Shown here: piece after piece, positions 1 through 8,551 of the stretch | How positions within the stretch are numbered: position 1 is the first letter of the stretch | How the letters are laid out: each line of letters opens with the position of its first letter | Assembly (NCBI GenBank): GCA_900756925.1 | Contig: CAAELX010000001.1 | Span: forward strand, 1 to 9,509 | Reading direction: 5' to 3' | DNA from: an uncultured Roseburia sp. | GTDB taxonomy: Bacteria > Bacillota > Clostridia > Lachnospirales > Lachnospiraceae | DNA length: 9,509 bases | Translations under genes and position numbers: made by a program | Notes under the pieces: model-generated | What the model was told of the DNA's origin: nothing | The model's database searches: none | Seen by the model: the letters and a program-made list of their open reading frames with translations, nothing else

Positions 1-90
1 AGTACCGCTGCCAGCGACACGTAGCGAGAGCGTGTCTTCGTTGCCTTTGGTTATTGCGCACAATCTTCACAGCGTAAATTGGAGTTTCGC
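1..90. repeat. Partial palindromic repeat element, left copy (cut by window start)
   Basis: Read as its reverse complement, this stretch aligns without gaps to 1423-1512, with about 9 mismatches in 90 positions by eye (about 90% identity). It ends at 82-90 in GAGTTTCGC, the same 9-bp terminus that bounds the complete copy at 1423-1614. It holds the internal hairpin GACACG (16-21) / CGTGTC (31-36) seen in the other copy. The central part of the element would lie to the left of the window. Its terminus is only about 25 bp from the terminator stem of dinB. No coding function is visible. Confidence 0.85.
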
Positions 91-114
91 AATTGGCTAA
101 TAGAAAATAATAGA

Positions 115-155
115 AGAGGAGAAACCCTCATTTCGGGGACTTCTCCTCTCTTTTT
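115..155. terminator. Intrinsic terminator of dinB, probably bidirectional
   Basis: A 9-bp perfect stem, AGAGGAGAA (115-123) with TTCTCCTCT (141-149), can be extended inward by CCC/GGG pairing. On the minus strand it is followed by a U-rich tract (TCTATTATTTTC), which suits termination of dinB. On the plus strand it is followed by CTTTTTG, so it may also stop transcription coming from the left. The dinB stop codon (128-130) lies inside the hairpin, so the 5' arm of the terminator also encodes the last residues of the protein. Confidence 0.8.
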
Positions 156-1390
156 GCTTTATTCATGCCGCCAGTCATATGGTGGATCTCCTTTTCGGAA
201 TCAGCAGGATCCACAAAGCAGGCTCTCATAATGGAATCTTCCCCATAGCGGGAACGGATCTTGTCGATGGCAGAATTGAGCCTGGAAAGCTTTTCGAACT
301 TTTCCTGATCGAAAAGGCTTTGCTGCTCGTAGCTCTCCGTTGTTGCCTTGCCGGTTGAGACACCGAGCAGACGGATCGGGGACTGATCCCATGCCTGACC
401 GAAGAGTGTGAGGGCGGCAGAATAGATCTTCTCCGTCACGTTCGTGGAGGATGGAAATGTCATCTGCCGGGAGCGGTGGCGGAAATCGCAGTCAACGATC
501 TGTACCTGCACTACGCTGATATACGCCCCATCCGCGCGGATCCGCGCACCGACTGTCTCACACAGGGATAAAAGAATCCGGTGCGCGACAGCGGTATCAG
601 TCACATCGTACGGAAGCGTGATGGAGTTGCCATAGCCCTTATTTGCAGGGGAAGAGTCCGCAAGCACGGAATCAGAGATCCCGTTTGCAGAGTTCCAGAG
701 ATAATCACCCTGTGACTTGAACAGGGAGAGAAGCATCTTGCGGTCGGTGTGCGCTAAGGCACCGATTGTTGTGATCCCAAGGGAACGCAGTCTTGCGGAG
801 GTGGACTTGCCAACTCCGTAGAGCGATTCAACAGGGAGCGGCCAGAACTTCTCTGGCAGTTCCTCCGGGAAAAGAGTATGGACCCGGTTCGGTTTCTCAA
901 AGTCGGATGCCATTTTGGCAAGCAGCTTATTGGTGGAGATGCCGATGTTGACGGTAAATCCAAGCTCTCTGTAAATGCGGTCTTTTAATTTGTTGGCAAA
1001 AGAGACCGGATCGCCATAAAGCTTTTCGGTACCGGACATGTCGCAGAATGCCTCGTCGATGCTGCACTGCTCGATGACCGGTGCGACTTCCTCCAGGATT
1101 TGGATAAACTGTCTGGAGGAGGTAACGTAGAGCTCATGGTCCGGCGGCACGACGGTCAGATGGGGACATTTCTGTCTGGCATGGGACAATGGTTCCCCGG
1201 TCATGATACCGCAGCGCTTTGCAGAAGGTGACTTCGCGAGCACGACACCGTGTCTCGTCTCCTCACTGCCGCCGATGACGGCGTCGATCGTACGCAGATC
1301 CTGCGCATCTGGATCGTCGCGGAGCCGTCTGGCTGCCTCCCAGCTTAAGAAAGCAGAGTTGACATCAATATGGAAAATGAGTGCAGACAT
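128..1390 (-). CDS. dinB: DNA polymerase IV (Y-family translesion polymerase)
   Basis: A 420-aa Y-family error-prone polymerase, which copies past damaged template bases and lacks proofreading. The N-terminal palm begins with HIDVNSAF: D9 is the first metal-binding aspartate and F14 aligns with the steric gate. SIDEAF gives the catalytic pair D112/E113. VNIGISTNKLLAKMASDFEKP (about 147-167) is the conserved DinB fingers/palm segment. A helix-hairpin-helix region follows (GVGKSTSARLRSLGI, from 192), then a little-finger domain (about 245-350). QQSLF at 356-360 fits a sliding-clamp-binding motif, and a charged tail ends the protein. Length is normal for clostridial DinB. The start is supported by AAGGAGG (1402-1408) about 11 nt upstream. 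E. coli D10 corresponds to N11 here, which I recall as usual in this Firmicutes subfamily. The gene stands alone on the minus strand between two inverted repeat copies. No LexA box was seen upstream. Confidence 0.95.
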   Translation of the reverse strand: MSALIFHIDVNSAFLSWEAARRLRDDPDAQDLRTIDAVIGGSEETRHGVVLAKSPSAKRCGIMTGEPLSHARQKCPHLTVVPPDHELYVTSSRQFIQILEEVAPVIEQCSIDEAFCDMSGTEKLYGDPVSFANKLKDRIYRELGFTVNIGISTNKLLAKMASDFEKPNRVHTLFPEELPEKFWPLPVESLYGVGKSTSARLRSLGITTIGALAHTDRKMLLSLFKSQGDYLWNSANGISDSVLADSSPANKGYGNSITLPYDVTDTAVAHRILLSLCETVGARIRADGAYISVVQVQIVDCDFRHRSRQMTFPSSTNVTEKIYSAALTLFGQAWDQSPIRLLGVSTGKATTESYEQQSLFDQEKFEKLSRLNSAIDKIRSRYGEDSIMRACFVDPADSEKEIHHMTGGMNKAKREEKSPK

Positions 1391-1422
1391 GATGCGGGTA
1401 TCCTCCTTTTAAAAGAATGGGC

Positions 1423-1614
1423 GCGAAACTCAGATTTAGGCTGTGAAGATTGTGCCCGATGACCAAAATCAACGAAGACACGCTCTCGCTACGTGTCGCT
1501 CGCAGCGGTACTAAGCGACCAAAATACGGTCGCTTAGTACCGGCGGCTCCCCAATGTCTTCTTATGATTTCGGTCATCGGGCACAATCTGACATACGTTA
1601 TCTGGGAGTTTCGC
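1423..1614. repeat. Complete palindromic intergenic element (MITE-like)
   Basis: A 192-bp near-palindrome. It is bounded by the 9-bp terminal inverted repeats GCGAAACTC (1423-1431) and GAGTTTCGC (1606-1614). Inside these are perfect 18-bp arms, 1447-1464 and 1572-1589 (AGATTGTGCCCGATGACC and its complement). At the centre is a perfect 14-bp hairpin, GGTACTAAGCGACC (1507-1520) / GGTCGCTTAGTACC (1528-1541), with a 7-nt loop. The left half also carries GACACG/CGTGTC (1477-1482, 1492-1497). The two halves differ between about 1470-1506 and 1542-1570. No transposase is encoded, no target-site duplication is evident, and no poly-T follows the hairpins. It resembles a non-autonomous MITE or a large REP-like structural element; I cannot name the family. 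Confidence 0.8.
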
Positions 1615-1627
1615 AGTATTATAACTG

Positions 1628-1663
1628 AAAAAAGATACCCACTTCCTAGGAAAAGGGTATCTT
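1628..1663 (-). terminator. Intrinsic terminator downstream of tRNA-Arg
   Basis: A 9-bp perfect stem, AAGATACCC (1632-1640) with GGGTATCTT (1655-1663), encloses the inner palindrome TTCCTAGGAA (1643-1652). On the minus strand the stem runs into six consecutive T residues (1628-1633), a standard Rho-independent terminator. It begins about 10 nt past the tRNA 3' end and separates the tRNA from the repeat/dinB region. Reading the plus strand, the tail (CTTCTTTATG) is weaker. Confidence 0.85.
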
Positions 1664-1673
1664 CTTTATGGAA

Positions 1674-1745
1674 TGCACTCGGCGGGAATCGAACCCGCAG
1701 CGTCGGAGTCGGAGTCCGATGTTTTATCCATTAAACTACGACTGC
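1674..1745 (-). tRNA. tRNA-Arg, anticodon CCG
   Basis: A full cloverleaf can be drawn on the minus strand in 72 nt: acceptor GCAGTCG/CGAGTGC, D-arm GTTT-AATGGATA-AAAC, anticodon arm TCGGA-CTCCGAC-TCCGA, 4-nt variable loop CGCT, T-arm GCGGG-TTCGATT-CCCGC and discriminator A. The anticodon is CCG (T33 before it, A37 after it), which reads the arginine codon CGG. CCA is not encoded and must be added after transcription. One oddity is that acceptor position 4 (c at 1742 on the plus strand) and position 69 (c at 1678) give a G-G mismatch; all other stem pairs are Watson-Crick. It has its own promoter upstream and its own terminator. Confidence 0.93.
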
Positions 1746-1772
1746 ATTGTCTGTTGCTCCTGCAACTATTTT

Positions 1773-1801
1773 AGTATAACAAAGGCTGCAAAAAAAGGCA
1801 A
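1773..1801 (-). promoter_or_regulatory. Sigma-A-type promoter of tRNA-Arg
   Basis: On the minus strand, -35 TTGCCT (1796-1801) and -10 TATACT (1773-1778) are separated by exactly 17 bp. The -10 box lies 27 bp upstream of the mature tRNA 5' end, leaving a leader of about 20 nt for RNase P to remove. It is divergent from the promoter at 1857-1885. Confidence 0.7.
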
Positions 1802-1856
1802 GTAGTATTTTTTGAATATTTCGGAAATCTTAAGAATTGGAAAATCCTTCCATTCG

Positions 1857-1885
1857 TTGACAAGGGATAGAGATGATGCTATGAT
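1857..1885 (+). promoter_or_regulatory. Strong sigma-A-type promoter of the SH3b protein gene
   Basis: A consensus -35 TTGACA (1857-1862), a 17-bp spacer and -10 TATGAT (1880-1885). Transcription would start near 1892, giving a 5' leader of about 80 nt before the chosen ATG. The first part of the leader can form a small AGCCT/AGGCT hairpin (about 1892-1906). Confidence 0.8.
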
Positions 1886-1972
1886 GGTAAGAGCCTTTAA
1901 GAGGCTTATTTGTATTGCAGGAACGAAAAGAAAATAGAGACATTTGACGAAGAACAGAGAGGAATGACTGAG

Positions 1973-3244
1973 ATGGCAGAGACAGATGTTAAGAATAAAA
2001 AAAATCAGAAAAATGACGGAATGAATTTTTTGAAAAAGAATGCAAGATATATTGCGGCGGCAGTATTGCTGCTTGTGATCGTGCTGGTATTGGTAAAATG
2101 CAGCGGAAGTACCGGTAAGGAAGGAACAGAAAGCACGATAGAGACGGAGCAGGTTGTGACGGAGGAGAAGTATCAGGAGAACGCAATCCCGGCGGTCAAT
2201 GAGCTGATCAATAACTATTTTACAGCTTATGCAAACGGGGATGTTGTGACTTTACAGACACTTGCAACTCCGATCACACAGAATGAGCAAAGCTATATTG
2301 CGCTGATCAGCCAGTATATTGAAGCATACCAGAATATCAACTGTTATACGAAGAGCGGACTTGATAGCAGCTCCTACCTTGTGAATGTAAGCTTGGATGT
2401 CAAGTTCATGGGTGTAGATACCGTGGCACCGGGACTTTATTTCTTCTATGTAAGAACGAATGAGGACGGCAGTCTTTATATTGATAATTTATACAGCGAA
2501 TACAATCTTTCCAGACAGGAGAGCGCACTTGACACAAGTGTGCGCAACCTCATCACAACGTTCTATAACAGCGATGATGTGATTGCTCTTCAGAATGAGA
2601 TCCAGCAGAAGTATGAGGCAGCACTTGCCGCAGATGAGAACCTGTTAAATCTGTGCGCAACGACAATCCCGAATGCAATTTCCGAGTGGAGGAGTTCTAT
2701 TGTGACGGATCAGCCACAGGAGAGTACCGAGGAGGTACCGGCGACAGCAGAGACAGAGACACCAGAGACAGAGACACCAGAGGAACAGCCGGCAGACCAG
2801 CCGCAGGAAGAGCAGCCTGCAGAACCGGTAACAGAGACGGTATATGCAATGGATACTGTAAATATCCGTGCCGCAGCAGATCAGACATCTGAGAAGATCG
2901 GCTCCGTGACAGTCGGTACCGCGCTCACAAGAACCGGAACAGACGGGGACTGGAGCATCATTGATTATAATGGAACGACCGGCTATGTGAAGAGTGAGTT
3001 CCTGTCCAACACTGCACCGGAAGTACCGGCAGAGAACATTTCCGTAGGTGGGCTGACAGAGGGTACTGTGGTCAGACTTTCTAGTACGACGAATATCCGT
3101 TCTTCGATGAGCGAGACAGCAGACAAGGTCGGTGTGGCATATGCAGGAGAGAAAGTGACAGTCGTGATGAGTTACGCAGAGGGCTGGACAAAGGTAAGCT
3201 GGAACAATAAGACCGGTTACGTGAAGACAGATCTCTTGAAATAA
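1973..3244 (+). CDS. Membrane-anchored protein with two C-terminal SH3b domains
   Basis: A 423-aa protein predicted to face the outside of the cell. After a lysine-rich cytoplasmic N-terminus there is one hydrophobic segment (about residues 25-42) that acts as signal anchor. The cysteine after it is preceded by lysine and is not a good lipobox. Residues about 70-180 resemble an NTF2-like fold by pattern (AVNELINNYFTAYANGD...), then comes a helical part, then an acidic Pro/Glu/Thr linker (about 244-286). Two SH3b domains (about 289-345 and 363-422) each carry the hallmarks VNIR or TNIR, G.V and GYVK; SH3b domains commonly bind peptidoglycan. ATG 1973 is chosen because AGAGAGGA (1956-1963) is 9 nt upstream. 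ATG 1964 touches that site, and the upstream TTG at 1910 lacks one. It has its own promoter and terminator, so it is probably monocistronic. The exact role is unknown; cell-wall association is inferred. Confidence 0.88.
   Translation: MAETDVKNKKNQKNDGMNFLKKNARYIAAAVLLLVIVLVLVKCSGSTGKEGTESTIETEQVVTEEKYQENAIPAVNELINNYFTAYANGDVVTLQTLATPITQNEQSYIALISQYIEAYQNINCYTKSGLDSSSYLVNVSLDVKFMGVDTVAPGLYFFYVRTNEDGSLYIDNLYSEYNLSRQESALDTSVRNLITTFYNSDDVIALQNEIQQKYEAALAADENLLNLCATTIPNAISEWRSSIVTDQPQESTEEVPATAETETPETETPEEQPADQPQEEQPAEPVTETVYAMDTVNIRAAADQTSEKIGSVTVGTALTRTGTDGDWSIIDYNGTTGYVKSEFLSNTAPEVPAENISVGGLTEGTVVRLSSTTNIRSSMSETADKVGVAYAGEKVTVVMSYAEGWTKVSWNNKTGYVKTDLLK
2749..2778 (+). repeat. 15-bp tandem repeat, two perfect copies
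   Basis: The unit AGAGACAGAGACACC occurs twice in a row inside the gene for the SH3b protein. It encodes the ETP-rich linker (TETPETETPE) between the NTF2-like part and the first SH3b domain. Since 15 bp is five codons, copy-number changes would alter linker length without shifting the frame. Confidence 0.85.
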
Positions 3245-3268
3245 CCGCAGACAAAAGAGAGAAAAGCG

Positions 3269-3302
3269 CGGAGGCTTCCCTTAAGCAGAAGTCTCCGTTT
3301 TT
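3269..3302 (+). terminator. Intrinsic terminator of the SH3b protein gene
   Basis: A 10-bp stem, CGGAGGCTTC (3269-3278) with GAAGTCTCCG (3288-3297), contains one G-T pair, has a 9-nt loop and is followed by five T residues. It starts 24 nt after the stop codon. It separates this unit from the rluF-ligA group and argues against any rluF start as early as 3301. Confidence 0.88.
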
Positions 3303-3369
3303 GCACTTTACGGAGAGAAAGACGGCTGGCAGAAGTATATACAGCCGGGGAAGGCATGGTAGAGAAACA

Positions 3370-6206
<2,837 letters not shown>

Positions 6207-6268
6207 AGTTTTCACAGGCGAAAGCCCAAAAGATGCAAAAGACAGGACAGTAAGGAAGGTTAAGAACG

Positions 6269-7201
6269 ATGCCAATAAAAACACAGAGTGATTTGCCAGC
6301 AAAGGAAATATTAGAAAAGGAAAATATATTTGTGATGGATGAAAACCGTGCTACTCATCAGGACATCAGACCAATCAATATCGCGATTTTGAATCTGATG
6401 CCGTTAAAAGAGGAAACAGAGCTGCAGCTTCTGCGTTCCCTCTCTAATACCCCGTTACAGGTGGATGTGACATTTGTTGCAGTGGCTTCCCATGAGTCGA
6501 AGAATACGTCCATGAGCCATCTCAACAAGTTCTATGAGACATTTTCAGATATTAAGGATCGTTACTATGACGGACTTATCATTACAGGTGCACCGGTCGA
6601 GCAGATGGAGTACGAGGAAGTGGATTACTGGAAGGAAATGTGTGAGATCTTCGAGTGGAGCAAGACCCATGCTACATCCACCCTGCATTTATGCTGGGGC
6701 GCCCAGGCAGGGCTTTATTATCATTATGGACTGCAGAAGCATATGCTTCCAGAGAAAAAGTTCGGTGTGTATGCGCACCATGTGATGAACCGTAAAGTGC
6801 CTCTGGTACGAGGCTTTGATGATTGCTTCATGGCTCCGCATTCCAGACATACCGAGGTGCGCACCGAGGACATCCGTGCAGTGAAGGAACTCACGATTCT
6901 TGCAGAGTCAGATGAGGCAGGTGTCTTCCTCGCCATTGCAGATGAGGGACGTAAGATCTTTGTTATGGGTCATCCGGAGTATGACCGCGTGACATTAGAC
7001 AGAGAGTACAAGCGGGACAAAGAGAAAGGGCTTCCGATCAAGATGCCGGTGAACTACTACCCGAATGACGATGATACACAGAAGCCGATGCTACAGTGGC
7101 GATCCCATGGAAATATTCTCTACTCGAACTGGCTGAACTATTATGTGTACCAGACAACTCCGTTCCAGTTTATCAACACTGAGGAGATTGTCGGGAAATA
7201 G
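6269..7201 (+). CDS. metA: Homoserine O-acetyltransferase, MetA family
   Basis: 310 aa. It acylates homoserine at the first committed step of methionine biosynthesis, in the cytoplasm. The MetA fold (class-I glutamine amidotransferase-like) is clear: C142 in [10 protein letters not shown] is the nucleophile, and H235 and E237 in GHPEYD complete the catalytic set. Position 111 is glutamate (GAPVEQM). Published MetA work links E111 to acetyl-CoA use and G111 to succinyl-CoA, so acetyltransferase activity is predicted although many databases say succinyltransferase. AAGGAAGG (6252-6259) lies 9 nt before the ATG. The 62-nt gap after ligA shows no terminator, S-box or T-box leader, so it is probably read from the upstream promoter. 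No methionine-responsive control is visible here. Confidence 0.95.
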   Translation: MPIKTQSDLPAKEILEKENIFVMDENRATHQDIRPINIAILNLMPLKEETELQLLRSLSNTPLQVDVTFVAVASHESKNTSMSHLNKFYETFSDIKDRYYDGLIITGAPVEQMEYEEVDYWKEMCEIFEWSKTHATSTLHLCWGAQAGLYYHYGLQKHMLPEKKFGVYAHHVMNRKVPLVRGFDDCFMAPHSRHTEVRTEDIRAVKELTILAESDEAGVFLAIADEGRKIFVMGHPEYDRVTLDREYKRDKEKGLPIKMPVNYYPNDDDTQKPMLQWRSHGNILYSNWLNYYVYQTTPFQFINTEEIVGK

Positions 7202-7217
7202 GGGATTTTATTATAGT
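7188..7217 (+). promoter_or_regulatory. Possible weak promoter before the small conserved gene
   Basis: TTGTCG (7188-7193) and TATAGT (7212-7217) are spaced 18 bp apart at the end of metA. The -35 match is moderate. It could give the three downstream genes some independence from metA, but it may be chance in an AT-rich stretch. Confidence 0.25.
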
Positions 7218-7283
7218 ACAGGAAACACAGGAACACTCCTGGAAATAAGAAAGATTCTGGAACAGAACGAGGAACGAAAGCAA

Positions 7284-7718
7284 ATGATTTTAATCGTATG
7301 TCTCGACAACCAAAACGGCATTGCCTTCAATCACAGACGCCAGTCATCAGACCGGGCAGTGACGGAAGATATTGCAAAAACTGCTGCAGAGAGCGGACAA
7401 AAATTATATATTTCCCCCTATAGCCGGAGCCTGTTTGCAAAGGAAGAGAACAAGGAGTCAGAGCTGCTCGTCTGTGAGAATCCGCTTGTGGCAGCCAGAG
7501 AGGGAGATTGCGTTTTCTTAGAACAGAATGCGGCAGATCTGTCAGAACCGGCAGTAGAGGCACTGATTGTCTATCGTTGGAACAGAGATTATCCGTCAGA
7601 TGTAAAGCTTACTATCGGAGAAGAGTGGGAGCTTGTAGAAAGTGCAGATTTCCCTGGGCATTCCCACGAAAAAATAACAAAAGAACAGTACAGAAGGAGC
7701 AGTTCATGCCAGAAGTAA
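7284..7718 (+). CDS. Conserved protein of unknown function (about 144 aa)
   Basis: A small, probably cytoplasmic protein of mixed alpha/beta character, starting MILIVCLDNQNGIAFNHRRQS and carrying VYRWNRDYPSD and SHEKITKEQY near its end. I recall similar short clostridial proteins, some labelled ribonuclease Z. The HxHxDH metal-binding motif of real RNase Z is absent and the length is far too short, so I do not accept that name. It has no signal peptide or membrane segment. ATG 7284 is chosen because GAGGA (7269-7273) is upstream and the protein begins directly with the hydrophobic strand ILIVCL. The frame is open further up, but only inside metA. The last codons overlap the start of the next gene by 13 nt, so coupled translation with the RNA methyltransferase is likely. 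The function is unknown. Confidence 0.8.
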   Translation: MILIVCLDNQNGIAFNHRRQSSDRAVTEDIAKTAAESGQKLYISPYSRSLFAKEENKESELLVCENPLVAAREGDCVFLEQNAADLSEPAVEALIVYRWNRDYPSDVKLTIGEEWELVESADFPGHSHEKITKEQYRRSSSCQK

Positions 7719-8548
7719 TAGAATTGACAGACCTCGATGAAAAAGAGGAGCTGCAGTTATATACCAGCCTGAATGAAGCACAGCTTTTGCATTATTATGA
7801 GCCGAATGGAGGAATTTTCATCGCGGAGAGTCCGAAGGTGATCGAGCGTGCGTTAGATGCCGGGTGCCAGCCGATCTCTTTTCTGATGGAGAAAAAGCAT
7901 GTACAGACGCAGGGAAGGGAGATTTTAGAGAGATGTCCGGATGTCCCGGTTTATGTGGCAAGGCCGGAGATTCTTGCGCAGGTGACAGGATATCAGCTCA
8001 CGAGGGGAATGTTATGTGCGATGAAAAGACCGGATCTTTTGCCTGTAGAGGAAGTCTGTAAACAGGCGAAGCGGATCGCAGTTTTGGAAAATGTTGTAAA
8101 TCCAACAAATGTAGGCGCAATTTTCCGTTCGGCAGCAGCACTTGGAATGGATGCGGTTCTGCTGACAGGTGGCTGCGCAGACCCCCTTTACCGCAGGGCA
8201 ATCCGGGTGAGCATGGGGACGGTGTTCCAGATTCCATGGACTTACATAGAGAAAAAGACATGTGCCTGGCCGGAAGAAGGGATATCCTGTTTGCGGAAAA
8301 TGGGCTTCAAGACGGCGGCGATGGCACTGAAAAAAGAATCGGTAAGTATTGATGATAAAAACCTGCTGGCAGAGGAAAAGCTGGCAGTCATCCTCGGAAC
8401 GGAAGGAGACGGACTTGCCACAGATACAATCGCAGACTGCGATTATACGGTGTTGATTCCGATGGCACATGGTGTAGACTCCCTGAATGTGGCGGCAGCG
8501 AGTGCGGTTGCTTTCTGGGAGCTTGGAAGGTATGGAAAGGAACAATAA
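7706..8548 (+). CDS. TrmH/SpoU-family RNA 2'-O-methyltransferase
   Basis: 280 aa. It belongs to the SPOUT superfamily, which uses S-adenosylmethionine to methylate the 2'-hydroxyl of a nucleotide in tRNA or rRNA. The N-terminal part (about 1-110) resembles the L30e-like substrate-binding domain of RlmB/TsnR types. The catalytic trefoil-knot domain carries motif 1 (NVVNPTNVGAIFRSAAALG, about 129-147, with the conserved N and R141), motif 2 (ILGTEGDGL, 229-237) and motif 3 (IPMAHGVDSLNVAAA, 251-265). The exact target nucleotide cannot be read from the sequence, so no symbol is given. AAGGAG (7694-7699) is 6 nt before the ATG, a strong start. The gene overlaps the small conserved gene by 13 nt and is followed after 3 nt by ydcF, which implies a shared transcript. 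Confidence 0.93.
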   Translation: MPEVIELTDLDEKEELQLYTSLNEAQLLHYYEPNGGIFIAESPKVIERALDAGCQPISFLMEKKHVQTQGREILERCPDVPVYVARPEILAQVTGYQLTRGMLCAMKRPDLLPVEEVCKQAKRIAVLENVVNPTNVGAIFRSAAALGMDAVLLTGGCADPLYRRAIRVSMGTVFQIPWTYIEKKTCAWPEEGISCLRKMGFKTAAMALKKESVSIDDKNLLAEEKLAVILGTEGDGLATDTIADCDYTVLIPMAHGVDSLNVAAASAVAFWELGRYGKEQ

Positions 8549-8551
8549 GCC

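Noticed and set aside
1..1614. CRISPR array or classical insertion sequence
   Set aside because: There are only two inverted repeat copies rather than spaced direct repeats, and no transposase is encoded between or within them.
1365..1734. Two overlapping reading frames on opposite strands, both beginning MCPMT (1450-1734 plus, 1365-1586 minus)
   Set aside because: Both arise from the palindromic repeat read in each direction; they have no ribosome binding site and one runs through the tRNA.
1910..1972. Longer start of the SH3b protein at TTG 1910 or ATG 1964
   Set aside because: TTG 1910 lacks a ribosome binding site and the added residues do not look like a signal anchor; ATG 1964 touches the AGAGAGGA site, whereas ATG 1973 is properly spaced.
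2085..2105. Lipoprotein cleavage site in the SH3b protein
   Set aside because: The cysteine follows LVK; lysine at -1 does not fit a lipobox, so a plain membrane anchor is more likely.
6207..6268. S-box (SAM riboswitch) or T-box leader in front of metA
   Set aside because: The gap is only 62 nt and shows no SAM-aptamer or T-box motifs and no terminator hairpin.
7143..7283. Upstream extension of the small conserved gene to 7143
   Set aside because: The extension overlaps the 3' end of metA in another frame and has low-quality sequence; ATG 7284 has a ribosome binding site and a sensible N-terminus.
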